The notes under the pieces: generated by a model
The model's database searches: none
The model's input: the letters and a program-made list of their open reading frames with translations, nothing else
Told to the model about the DNA's origin: nothing
Shown here: positions 26,718-34,785 of the stretch, one piece after another
Layout of the letters: every line of letters starts with the position of its first letter
Position numbering within the stretch: position 1 is the stretch's first letter
Assembly (NCBI GenBank): GCA_013178375.1
Contig: JABLXQ010000011.1
Coordinates: 1-64,000 of the forward strand
Length of the DNA stretch: 64,000 bases
Origin: Gammaproteobacteria bacterium
GTDB lineage: Bacteria; Pseudomonadota; Gammaproteobacteria; Pseudomonadales; Ketobacteraceae
Direction: 5' to 3'
Position numbers and translations under genes: made by a program

Positions 26718-28766
26718 TCAGCTACGTTTTTCTGATTGTCTGAGCGCTGCTGAATAACGCTCAAACTGCATCGTGAAGCTCGCACGCCCCGACGTCATCG
26801 CGCGGAGATCGCCGATATAGCCAAACATCTGGGCCAGAGGAACGCTCGCCTGGATCTCAACGCCAGAACCGACTTGTGACTGGTTCTGGATCAGACCCTG
26901 GCGGCGCACCAGGTCACCAATGCAATCACCGATGTAGTCAGCAGGTGTTTGCACGGTAACTGTCATCATAGGCTCCATCAGCACAGCTCCGGCTTTCGCG
27001 GCAGCCTGTTGAAACGCCAGGAACGCTGCCTTCTCAAACGCCAGCACAGAAGAGTCTTGTGCGTGGTACGTACCATCCAGCAAGGTGGCTTTGAAATCCA
27101 CCACTGGGTAGCCTGCAACCACGCCCATGGACGCCGCGCGCTTGACGCCAGCTTCTACTCCCGGAATGAATTCCCGTGGAATAGCGCCACCGGCAACCTG
27201 GTTTTCGAAGCGGAAACCCTCTCCGTTAGCCAGCGGCTCAATCCGCAGCACAATCTCGGCGAACTGACCCGGCCCACCATCCTGCTTTTTATAGCGGTAA
27301 TGGAGTTCCTGGGCCTGCGTGATCGTTTCGCGATAAGCGACCTTGGGCTTACCGACGCGAACCGATACACCGAAGTCCGCATCCAGCTTCGCCAGCGTCA
27401 CTTCCAGCTGTAACTCGCCCATGCCGGACAGAATCAACTGACCGGATTCGGCATCCTGCCGCAGTGACAGACTGGGATCTTCACTGACCAGACTGTGGAG
27501 CCCCTTCATCAGGGCATGTTGATCCACGGAATGGCCAGCCTCGATCGCGATGTCGATTACGGGAACCGGTGTTTCAATGCTCTCCAGCACGATGGGAGCA
27601 GTCACATCACACAGAGTGTTGCCTGTCGTGGTGTGCTTGAGTCCGGCAAAAGCGACGATGTCACCCGCATACACGATGTCGCGCGGTTCGCGCTTGTCGG
27701 CATGGATTTCATACATGCGCCCTATCCGTTCCCTTTGCCCCGTTACACTGTTGAACACCATATCACCCGTCCTCTTGCTACCGCTGTAGACGCGCACGAA
27801 GGTTAATGAACCGTGCTTGTCATGGACAACCTTGAATGCCAGCGCCGCAAAAGGAGCGTCAGCTGACAATGCCCGTTCGACCTGGCCGCCGGATTCAGGG
27901 TTCATACCCACCAGCTGATCCCGATCATCAGGGGCAGGCAGATAGCGGACCACTGCATCCAGCAGCAACTCGACGCCCTTGTTACGGTAAGCCGAGCCAC
28001 ACAAAACGGGCACCATTTTGCCTTGCAACGTGGCCATGCGGATGGCACGAATCAAGTCCACCTCGTTGATGTCACCACCTTCCAGGTAAACCGCCATCAG
28101 CTGGTCGTCGGCATCAGCAACCACTTCAATCACTTGCTGGCGTTTCTGCGCCATTTCAGGCATCAGTTCAGCTGGCACATCTGCCAACCAACAGGGTTCC
28201 ATTTGGGAATTGTCTGGATTCCACAACACCAAACGCATGGAGATCAGGTCAATGACGCCTTGAAAGCCATCCTCGGCACCGAACGGTATTTGCAACGGTA
28301 CAGCAACTGCACCCAGCCGATCCTGGATCATCTTTACTGTGCGTTCAAAATTGGCACCCACTCGATCCATCTTGTTGACGAAGCAAATCCGGGGTACGCC
28401 ATATTTGTCGGCCAAACGCCAATTGGTTTCCGATTGGGGTTCGACACCAGCAACAGCATCAAACACTACGACCGCACCATCGAGCACCCGCAGCGAACGG
28501 TTGACTTCAATGTTGAAATCAATGTGGCCAGGGGTATCAATAACGTTGAGCTGATGCTCTTGCCAGAACACGGTTGTGGCGGCGCTATAAATGGTGATGC
28601 CGCGCTTGCGCTCTTCTGGCGAGAAATCAGTGGTCGTTGTGCCGTGATGAACATCGCCTGCCTTATGGGTCTTGCCCGTGTAATACAGGATGCGTTCAGT
28701 AACAGTGGTTTTGCCGGCATCGACGTGAGCGATGATGCCGATGTTGCGCAGTTTGGAGAGTTTCAT
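26718..28766 (-). CDS. fusA2: Elongation factor G paralogue
   Basis: A 682-residue translational GTPase with all five EF-G domains: G1 AHVDAGKTT (13-21), G3 DTPGH (77-81), G4 NKMD (131-134), domain II and the C-terminal GYIGDLRAMTSGRASFTMQFERY. It is not the canonical fusA: it stands alone, not in the str operon. The switch I segment reads TTTTDFSPEERKRGITI where housekeeping EF-G has DWMEQEQERGITI. GC content is lower than neighbours such as pnt or prfC. It is preceded by a structured, attenuator-like leader (28767-29175) and followed by its own terminator. It is probably a stress- or antibiotic-linked EF-G, which is inference. Confidence 0.93.
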   Translation of the reverse strand: MKLSKLRNIGIIAHVDAGKTTVTERILYYTGKTHKAGDVHHGTTTTDFSPEERKRGITIYSAATTVFWQEHQLNVIDTPGHIDFNIEVNRSLRVLDGAVVVFDAVAGVEPQSETNWRLADKYGVPRICFVNKMDRVGANFERTVKMIQDRLGAVAVPLQIPFGAEDGFQGVIDLISMRLVLWNPDNSQMEPCWLADVPAELMPEMAQKRQQVIEVVADADDQLMAVYLEGGDINEVDLIRAIRMATLQGKMVPVLCGSAYRNKGVELLLDAVVRYLPAPDDRDQLVGMNPESGGQVERALSADAPFAALAFKVVHDKHGSLTFVRVYSGSKRTGDMVFNSVTGQRERIGRMYEIHADKREPRDIVYAGDIVAFAGLKHTTTGNTLCDVTAPIVLESIETPVPVIDIAIEAGHSVDQHALMKGLHSLVSEDPSLSLRQDAESGQLILSGMGELQLEVTLAKLDADFGVSVRVGKPKVAYRETITQAQELHYRYKKQDGGPGQFAEIVLRIEPLANGEGFRFENQVAGGAIPREFIPGVEAGVKRAASMGVVAGYPVVDFKATLLDGTYHAQDSSVLAFEKAAFLAFQQAAAKAGAVLMEPMMTVTVQTPADYIGDCIGDLVRRQGLIQNQSQVGSGVEIQASVPLAQMFGYIGDLRAMTSGRASFTMQFERYSAALRQSEKRS

Positions 28767-28813
28767 GGTTCCGCCTATTGCCCCGCCTGGGGCACAAACA
28801 ATACAGGTCTGTT

Positions 28814-28844
28814 CCGACCTGTCATTGCCAAGGGGACAGGTCGG
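28814..28844 (-). ncRNA. Leader stem-loop close to the EF-G paralogue start
   Basis: CCGACCTGTC and GACAGGTCGG form a perfect 10-bp stem with an 11-base loop, about 50 bases before the ATG, without a T-run. It could influence translation or RNA stability. Confidence 0.55.
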
Positions 28845-28845
28845 G

Positions 28846-28944
28846 CTAATTCAAGATGCTGGAATCAACGCCGGAAGCCAGCCGATGTCCATAGGACTTC
28901 CGGCGAACCTGAATTGATTCAATCAGTTTGTCGTAGGTACGCAT
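28846..28944 (-). CDS. 32-residue ORF in the EF-G paralogue leader
   Basis: An ATG-started ORF of 32 codons (begins MRTYDKLIES, ends SSILN) lies just downstream of the leader terminator, preceded by AAGGG. It contains a perfect 9-bp stem (28869-28877 with 28897-28905) within its coding sequence. No family is recognised. It could be a second regulatory peptide or merely an open stretch of leader RNA. Confidence 0.35.
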   Translation of the reverse strand: MRTYDKLIESIQVRRKSYGHRLASGVDSSILN

Positions 28945-28972
28945 AATAGAACCCTTAAAAAAACCCAATAAA

Positions 28973-29033
28973 AAACCCTGGTGGAGGGCCAACCAGGGTT
29001 TAAGTCAGGGATACCTGGAGGCCCAAAGCCTCC
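28973..29033 (-). promoter_or_regulatory. Transcription-attenuator-like region of the EF-G paralogue leader
   Basis: Three mutually exclusive pairings can be drawn on the minus-strand RNA. Segment 1:2 is GGAGGC (29033-29028) with GCCTCC (29022-29017). Segment 2:3 is GGGCCTCCAGG (29024-29014) with CCTGGTTGGCCC (28997-28986). Segment 3:4 is AAACCCTGG (29001-28993) with CCAGGGTTT (28981-28973), followed by T-rich sequence, which is a rho-independent terminator. A reading frame runs through segments 1 and 2 and its TAA (29002-29000) abuts the terminator stem. This is the classic layout of peptide-controlled attenuation; activity is not shown. Confidence 0.68.
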
Positions 29034-29125
29034 ATGATATTGAAGGCTAATCTGTTTTGATCATGAACAGGCTGTACACACGCACGACCACGCCTTGGCC
29101 TTTGGCCAAGTTTGTCGAGAAGCAT
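29000..29125 (-). CDS. Putative leader peptide of the EF-G paralogue attenuator
   Basis: The frame ends at TAA 29002-29000, directly at the terminator stem, and its last codons (MEALGLQVSLT) cross segments 1 and 2 of the attenuator. The start is uncertain: ATG 29125 (41 codons, begins MLLDKLGQRP, with AGGG nine bases upstream), ATG 29158 (52 codons) and ATG 29035 (11 codons) are in frame. A second overlapping ORF (29143-29045) in another frame is also possible. No homologue recognised. Confidence 0.4.
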   Translation of the reverse strand: MLLDKLGQRPRRGRACVQPVHDQNRLAFNIMEALGLQVSLT

Positions 29126-29180
29126 GCTTTGAAACCCTGTTTCATGTGAAGAAACCATTTGTTTGTAAAGTTGGAGCGGA

Positions 29181-29210
29181 AATCTAGCGCCAGACGTCAA
29201 TTGGAGTCAA
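29181..29210 (-). promoter_or_regulatory. Sigma-70-type promoter for the EF-G paralogue leader
   Basis: TTGACT (29210-29205), an 18-base spacer and TAGATT (29186-29181). This would start the RNA near 29174, giving a leader of about 400 bases before the EF-G paralogue. Confidence 0.5.
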
Positions 29211-29345
29211 GCGTGTTTGTGTTACGCATTAAGCCTTTGTGGGCTGGCGTACAGAGATTTATTGTCGAATCGGGCTATTGTGGAGCACGTAGCTGTACCG
29301 GTTCCGTGGTGTAGTCCACGCCCCTTCGTCACTCTCTGTGAGCCT

Positions 29346-30179
29346 ATGAAAATCAATCAAAAGAAGGCTTTGCGCGTCAGTGGCAAGCCCGCCAAATCGC
29401 TCAACAACGTGCTCGGCCAGAGCGAGCAGGTGAAGGACTTGGTTGAAGAGTGCGCCGAGGAATTGTCCTCGGTTAACACTGCCATCAAGCGAGAGTTGGC
29501 TGAACAAGACCCGCTGCCGGGAGTTGCTGGTGCACTTGAGCAAAGCATGGCTATCGAGGGAAAAGTGCTGGATGCCTCCGACACGTTGGCGGTGGTCAAT
29601 CAGGAGCTGGTGCACGAAGTCCGGGAGCGGCAGGTGCTGGAGAATCAGCTGGCCGCTGCGAAAGCGCAGGAAGTATCCGCGCGCCAGGCGGCATTTCATG
29701 ATGCGCTGACCGGATTGCCCAATCGCGTGTTATTCAATGATCGACTGGAGCATGGCTTGGCGCAGGCGCAGCGACACGGCTGGGCCCTGGCGGTGATGTT
29801 TGTCGATCTGAACGATTTCAAAATCATCAACGACACCCATGGCCACGCTGTCGGTGACGAAGTGTTGCGCATGATTTCGGCGCGGCTCAAAGACAATACG
29901 CGCGATGACGATACCGTCAGCCGTCACGGCGGCGATGAGTTTTTATATCTCCTCATGGAGGTGAAGGATGAGGGCGATGTCGGGCGGATCGCGCAGAAGC
30001 TGGTTACAGCCATTCAGACGCCGTGCGCTCTCAGCATTGGACCTCTCACCATCAACGCCAGCATCGGCATCTCTATTTTTCCGCGCGACGGCGCAACGGC
30101 AGAAGCATTATTAGCAACTGCAGATAAGGCGATGTATCAGGCTAAACGGGAAAAGCTCGGTTACGCATTCGCCTCCTGA
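29346..30179 (+). CDS. Diguanylate cyclase (GGDEF) with coiled-coil N-terminus
   Basis: A 277-residue protein expected to make cyclic di-GMP. Residues 1-115 are helical and coiled-coil-like. Residues 116-275 form the GGDEF domain with DALTGLPNR, FVDLNDFKIINDTHGHAVGD, and an intact GGDEF at 195-199. The inhibitory RxxD site is present at 186-189, exactly five residues before GGDEF. No signal peptide, helix or sensor domain is visible, so it is cytoplasmic. Start 29346 (MKINQKK) was chosen over an in-frame codon 43 codons upstream that would overlap the divergent leader promoter. Confidence 0.92.
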   Translation: MKINQKKALRVSGKPAKSLNNVLGQSEQVKDLVEECAEELSSVNTAIKRELAEQDPLPGVAGALEQSMAIEGKVLDASDTLAVVNQELVHEVRERQVLENQLAAAKAQEVSARQAAFHDALTGLPNRVLFNDRLEHGLAQAQRHGWALAVMFVDLNDFKIINDTHGHAVGDEVLRMISARLKDNTRDDDTVSRHGGDEFLYLLMEVKDEGDVGRIAQKLVTAIQTPCALSIGPLTINASIGISIFPRDGATAEALLATADKAMYQAKREKLGYAFAS

Positions 30180-30600
30180 CTTGTCGGCTTACGACAGACG
30201 CTCTATCGGGGAGAGACCCACCGTGGCAAGTCACACGCTTCGCCCTGAAGCAGCCGTCCTTTGCCCGCGGCTTGCCCCAGCAAATCAATGCCGAAGACAC
30301 CTTCCAGGTTAGATCCAAGCCAATGGGAGAACGATTCTTCGGGCGCATCTCAATTCTTATTTCTTCCCGTGCTCTGGAGTCACATAGAACAATTCACCGC
30401 GCCGAGTAGCAAGCTGGCAGAAAATTGCCTGCGTCCGAAGCACTAAAACCACCTGTCGATTTGTGTACTTCTGCCAACCCAAAGTTCGCAATAGGCAGCT
30501 GTTTTGCGAAGCATCCACCCCTCTATACTGCGCCCCCCTGCTGGACGTTCGCCCCGGGTTGTACAGGGAAAAATTACAACACTCTCACAAGGATCTCGTT
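30180..30600. other. Intergenic stretch without a recognised gene
   Basis: About 420 bases between the GGDEF gene and the protease. Short ORFs exist on both strands (up to 68 codons) but none has a ribosome site, codon pattern or family I recognise. The last 60 bases should hold the protease promoter. Confidence 0.5.
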
Positions 30601-32064
30601 ATGATTTTCTCCAAAGTCAAATGGTTATTGGGTGGTGCCCTGATCGCGGGCTTGTTCCAGCACGGCGCTGTTTATGCGGCAGCATCTCCGGCAGTATTGG
30701 ATCGCGTGGTGAACGGCCAGGCCACATTCAAACTGTCCCAGACAACTGATCTGGTGGCGGACGACAGCGTTAATCGCGACGCGAATGAACTGATTCAACA
30801 AACGGATGCGATGCTGAAAAAGCTCAACGCCAATCGTAAGTTTCGTCTCGATCGTGCACCCACAGTCAGCATTGAATGGCGTGGCAAGGGCCGTACGATA
30901 AAGGGCGAGGCGCAACGGCCCGAGCCCACCAAGGTTCGCGAACAGTTTAACGACGATACCGACGGATTCCGTTCCTACGCCAATGCGGGCGCTGAGGCTC
31001 TGGACAGCTTCACCGCCTACAACCCTACCAGCCGCAATATTTTTGAAATGCGCTTTCCCCGTTCCATGCGTGCGTCCTTGCACTCACAGGCGATTCAAAC
31101 GGGCGCCGTAAACGGATTCAATAACGACACAGCACCAGCCGACCGCGCCATCGAACGGGAAGAAAAAACCGAACTGGTGCCATTGGGTTGGAGCATGAAC
31201 GACGACAACCGCATTCGTATCGGCTCGTTGAATACCCGTATCACCACCTGGCCCTGGCGCACCATCGTCCACTTCTCCAACACCTGTTCCGGAACATTGA
31301 TCGGGCCGCGTCATGTTGTGACTGCCGCACATTGTATCAATCCTGCAGGCACCGATGATTTTTCCGCGTTTACCGTACGCAGCGAGCGTAATGGCACTGC
31401 CTGGCTGGATTCGTCGGTTATGCCGGGCTGTCCCAACTCATCGACTCAGGCTTGCCCCAATACAGGTACGGCCTACTGGTACTTCACTCCAAGTCAGTGG
31501 CGTCAGGCCAGCGTCAGCAACCGTGAGCAATATGACTTTGGCATTATCGTATTACCAGATCGCCTGGGGGACGCCGTGGGCTGGATGGGTTACTGGTACG
31601 CCGATGTGAACGCGCTGGAAACCGTGGATAAATACAATCGCGGCTATCCGTCCTGCAACGCAACCTCCGGCAATCAGGCCCGCATAGACGATCCGGCTGA
31701 CCCGGCCATGTGCGCCACCTGTACTACCGATCTGACCGTATGCAGCGCCAGCCATATGTATGGCGACGCCGGTGCCTGCTCGATTGCCAACGCAACCAAT
31801 ACCGATGGTGACGGTTGGAACCGCAACGTGCGAATGACCTGCGACGCCTCCGCTGGCCACAGTGGCTCACCGCTGTACATCTACGGTGATGGCAACGTGG
31901 GTTCCAGTGGCAGTGTGTACTACACCGCGCACGATATTCAGTGGATCTGCGGCGGTACGGCAACGTCGTCCTCCTGCGCCAACGTCCCTCGCGCCGATCG
32001 TCTGCTGCGCATGACGCCGGAATATGCGGAATGGATTTCCTACTTCCGCGACACCTTCCCTTAA
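30601..32064 (+). CDS. Secreted trypsin-like serine protease with long prodomain
   Basis: A 487-residue protein with a signal peptide (about residues 1-27) and a polar pro-region of about 190 residues. A chymotrypsin-fold domain follows with catalytic His244 (VVTAAHC), Asp312 (EQYDFGIIVL) and Ser421 (SAGHSGSPLYIY). The GHSGSP motif and many Cys (at least ten in the protease domain) resemble V8/glutamyl endopeptidase-like secreted enzymes. Start 30601 follows AAGGA and gives a clean signal peptide; the frame is open 46 codons upstream. It is followed by a strong terminator and then a second trypsin-like gene. Confidence 0.88.
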   Translation: MIFSKVKWLLGGALIAGLFQHGAVYAAASPAVLDRVVNGQATFKLSQTTDLVADDSVNRDANELIQQTDAMLKKLNANRKFRLDRAPTVSIEWRGKGRTIKGEAQRPEPTKVREQFNDDTDGFRSYANAGAEALDSFTAYNPTSRNIFEMRFPRSMRASLHSQAIQTGAVNGFNNDTAPADRAIEREEKTELVPLGWSMNDDNRIRIGSLNTRITTWPWRTIVHFSNTCSGTLIGPRHVVTAAHCINPAGTDDFSAFTVRSERNGTAWLDSSVMPGCPNSSTQACPNTGTAYWYFTPSQWRQASVSNREQYDFGIIVLPDRLGDAVGWMGYWYADVNALETVDKYNRGYPSCNATSGNQARIDDPADPAMCATCTTDLTVCSASHMYGDAGACSIANATNTDGDGWNRNVRMTCDASAGHSGSPLYIYGDGNVGSSGSVYYTAHDIQWICGGTATSSSCANVPRADRLLRMTPEYAEWISYFRDTFP

Positions 32065-32078
32065 ATCCTTTCCACACG

Positions 32079-32108
32079 GGCGCTACCACGATCGGTAGCG
32101 CCTTTTTT
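32079..32108 (+). terminator. Terminator after the secreted protease
   Basis: GGCGCTACC and GGTAGCGCC form a perfect 9-bp stem with loop ACGATC, followed by six T. Confidence 0.93.
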
Positions 32109-32139
32109 CGTTTTATTGCCGTTTGAACGGGAGATGCAG

Positions 32140-32880
32140 ATGGTGGGTGGGACATACACTTTATGGCGTTGGCTGGCGGCGCTTGCCGTGACTACTACAC
32201 TGTCCGCCTGTCAGAGTGGTGGGCAGACTGCTCCGCAAACCGTGGCCGACCCAGTGAAATCGACAGCCTACATCCGTATTCAAAACAGCGAGAATTTTTG
32301 CAGTGCCGCATTGATCGCACCCAGGCTGTTGTTGACCGCACGCCATTGTGTGCAGCTACCGAGTACCGACCAGGCTATTTCGCCGGACCGGTTGATAGTG
32401 GGATTTGGCGAGAATGCACTGCAAAGTGAAGATCATGGCATTGCAGTACAAGCGATCAGGTTACCCCCGCAAGCAGAATTTTCCCGTGCGGAGGATTTGA
32501 TGGGAACAGATCTGGCGCTGGTACAACTGAGCCGGGCGGCGCCGATTCCGGTGATGGCTGTGGCGGAATTCCGGCAAGATGCCGTACCTGAACAACTGAC
32601 ACTGATCGGGTACGGTGTTACCCGCTCCGGCTATTATGGTTTGCGTCACGAAATCCAGGTGAAGGTTCACGCGCAGGACAAGGCGACCCTGACCTTTAGC
32701 GGTGGTGGATGCCGGGGGGATTCCGGTGGGCCGCTGGTGAATGAACAGGGCGAATTGCTGGCAATCGTCAGCCTGGGAACCAGCCGACTGTGCACCACGC
32801 AGCAACCGCGCTTTGGCCAGCGGATAAACGCCATGCAGGGTTTTCTTGAGCCGTTGTTACAAGCGAGTACCGATGATTGA
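32140..32880 (+). CDS. Trypsin-like serine protease, predicted lipoprotein
   Basis: A 246-residue S1-type protease with a lipobox (LSAC, Cys24), so it is probably anchored in a membrane facing the periplasm or outside. The triad is visible: His in LLLTARHCVQ, Asp in GTDLALVQL, Ser in CRGDSGGPLV. It lacks the long pro-region of its upstream neighbour. Start 32140 was chosen because GGGAG touches an earlier ATG (32134) but is well spaced from this one. It lies just past the terminator of the first protease, so it is likely transcribed separately or by readthrough. Confidence 0.88.
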   Translation: MVGGTYTLWRWLAALAVTTTLSACQSGGQTAPQTVADPVKSTAYIRIQNSENFCSAALIAPRLLLTARHCVQLPSTDQAISPDRLIVGFGENALQSEDHGIAVQAIRLPPQAEFSRAEDLMGTDLALVQLSRAAPIPVMAVAEFRQDAVPEQLTLIGYGVTRSGYYGLRHEIQVKVHAQDKATLTFSGGGCRGDSGGPLVNEQGELLAIVSLGTSRLCTTQQPRFGQRINAMQGFLEPLLQASTDD

Positions 32881-32975
32881 TTGGGCACAGAACGGCAAAG
32901 GGAGTTGCCTGAAGAAGCAGAAACAGCGCTAGAATGAACAGCCACACGATGGAGTCACTCGACAGGGAGCACGCC

Positions 32976-33377
32976 ATGACACCTATCCGCCGCAACCTCA
33001 TCCCAGCACTCGGCCTTGCCGCAATCGCATCGCTGATCCAGGGCTGCACGGTCTACTGGGACGGCATGATCAACAATTCCAGCAGCAATGACATCACCAT
33101 CATCGGCGATGACAAGGCCAGAACATCCTGGCCCATCCGGGCGCATGAGAAAGTAGAAATCACCTGGAAGTTCAAATGCCTGGAAGTCAACGACAGCGGC
33201 CAGTCCTATTTCTTCGAGGCCGGAAAGGCGCCGAAGGAAGCCGTGCATCAGTCCGGCGTCACATTTGACGTGCACCTGGTCTACCACGATCAGCAGTTGC
33301 ACTACCTGGCGGGGCAAACGGAACAACCATTGAGGAAAGTGGATAGCTGCGGTGCATTGTCCAGAAACGATCTGTAG
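32976..33377 (+). CDS. Small predicted lipoprotein
   Basis: A 133-residue protein with signal sequence and lipobox (SLIQGC, Cys24), followed by an Asn/Ser-rich linker and a beta-rich domain (ITIIGDDKARTSWPIRAHEKVEITWKF). No family recognised. Start 32976 follows GGGAG; 14 extra in-frame codons lie upstream. It is the third exported product in a row after the two proteases, so a link to their activity (for example an inhibitor or partner) is possible but unsupported. Confidence 0.7.
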   Translation: MTPIRRNLIPALGLAAIASLIQGCTVYWDGMINNSSSNDITIIGDDKARTSWPIRAHEKVEITWKFKCLEVNDSGQSYFFEAGKAPKEAVHQSGVTFDVHLVYHDQQLHYLAGQTEQPLRKVDSCGALSRNDL

Positions 33378-33531
33378 CAGGCATCGATCACGTTTTGCAA
33401 AAGTGTAGAAGTTCCGACCACGCCGTCTAAATTTCGGAACCAACTTTCTTGAATAGGGGGTCAGATACTGTCTGAACATCTCGGCTCGAAAGTTCCCATG
33501 AAGCTATATAGGCTCTTACACTCAACGTCAT

Positions 33532-34485
33532 TCAACTGCCCCATTGATTCAGCAGCTCTGCGTTCGATGGGTATTTCTCAAGTAACTCGACCAGCCTCCT
33601 CGCACTCTCAACAGGCTTAAGACTGGCAAGTGCTCTTCGTAACTGTCTTACTTTTTCAATGTCTTTCGAATCTAAAAGAAGCTCCTCGCGACGCGTGCTA
33701 CTTTTTGCAATATCCAGCGCGGGAAAAATTCGCTGATTCGCTACCTCGCGTGACAAGACGAGTTCCATATTGCCCGTGCCCTTGAACTCTTCAAAAATCA
33801 CCTGGTCCATCCGGCTGCCGGTATCAACGAGAACTGTCGCCAGAATGGTAAGCGACCCGCCACCTTCGATCTTTCTGGCAGCACCAAACAGTTTTCGCGG
33901 TATTTCCAATGCTCTGGCGTCAACCCCGCCCGACATTGTACGGCCGCTGCTCTTCTGCTCCGCATTGTGTACTCGTGAAAGCCGCGTGAGTGAATCAATC
34001 ACAATCATGACATTCTGACCTTCGCCAGCCTCCCGGCGGGCAGTGTCAAGCAGGTCATTGGCCATGCGGACGTGCTGATCATAACTTTCATCCGAGGAAG
34101 AGGCATGTACCTGCGCCGGGACGCTGCGCTTAAAATCAGTCACCTCTTCCGGACGCTCATCAATAAGCAACGCATAAAGTTTTATTTCGGGATACGCTTT
34201 CCCCACCGCCTGGCAAATATGCTTCAAAATCGTCGTCTTCCCGGAGCCAGGCGGAGCAACAATCAAACCTCGCTGCCCCATTCCAATCGGCGTGATCAAA
34301 TCCATAGCGCGTGCAGTAAGCTGCTGGGAACCTGATTCAAGACGAATGCACTCAAAAGGATTAATGGCTACACCCTTTAAAAAGCCCTTTTGCGGGTCAC
34401 TTTGAGATACATCCTCGGCCATCTGATCCACGGGCTTGGAATCTTTATTTCGTTTAGCACTTAACGTTAATGTTTTTTTCACCAT
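33532..34485 (-). CDS. Rho paralogue lacking the N-terminal RNA-binding domain
   Basis: A 317-residue protein that aligns by eye with the ATPase half of Rho. It has Walker A APPGSGKTT (77-85; E. coli Rho has APPKAGKT), LLIDERPEEV, Walker B VIDSLTRLSR, the Q loop in MSGGVDARAL, and FGAARKIEGGGSLTILAT through FEEFKGTGNMEL. The last part is nearly identical to Rho. The normal N-terminus (Rho_N helix bundle plus cold-shock-type primary RNA site, about 125 residues) is absent; only a 35-residue basic/polar stretch precedes the core. GC is clearly lower than neighbours, which suggests transfer. It stands alone. Whether it loads on RNA, modifies Rho or gives bicyclomycin tolerance is unknown. Confidence 0.88.
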   Translation of the reverse strand: MVKKTLTLSAKRNKDSKPVDQMAEDVSQSDPQKGFLKGVAINPFECIRLESGSQQLTARAMDLITPIGMGQRGLIVAPPGSGKTTILKHICQAVGKAYPEIKLYALLIDERPEEVTDFKRSVPAQVHASSSDESYDQHVRMANDLLDTARREAGEGQNVMIVIDSLTRLSRVHNAEQKSSGRTMSGGVDARALEIPRKLFGAARKIEGGGSLTILATVLVDTGSRMDQVIFEEFKGTGNMELVLSREVANQRIFPALDIAKSSTRREELLLDSKDIEKVRQLRRALASLKPVESARRLVELLEKYPSNAELLNQWGS

Positions 34486-34785
34486 GATATTGGTCTTTAA
34501 CTCTGGAAAATTAGATTCTTTTCGAAGCAGCTATTCGTGGCAGGAAAGCATGCTGCTGTTCTTTTCTAAGGTTTCCCCTGATTAGTCAGAGAAGCCTTCG
34601 GTATATTCTGCCTATGCCCAATCATTCACCAACAAGCACAATATCTGAAAATCCAGGCAATATACATTACACACATGCCGCGCATACCTGAATTATGAGG
34701 AGCAGACATTCCTCAGACCGGACATGTTGCGTCCACCCCCATTCGGCGGTAATTTGACCATCATCTATCCAGTATTCCCGTCCCC
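34486..34785. other. Divergent intergenic region, Rho paralogue / LuxR regulator
   Basis: Three hundred bases without a gene, AT-richer on the Rho paralogue side. It holds a short inverted repeat TGAGGA/TCCTCA near 34695. Promoters for both flanking genes must lie here, but no clear hexamers stand out. Confidence 0.4.

Noticed and set aside
30142-30348. 68-codon minus-strand ORF between the GGDEF and protease genes
   Set aside because: No ribosome site and no recognisable family; overlaps the GGDEF 3' end.
30180-30600. Possible cyclic di-GMP riboswitch downstream of the GGDEF gene
   Set aside because: No GEMM-like conserved core could be found.
33411-33475. Short inverted repeats (GTTCCGA/TCGGAAC and TCAGA/TCTGA) after the small lipoprotein
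   Set aside because: Stems of 5-7 bases with long or AT-rich loops and no T-run; too weak to call as a terminator or operator.
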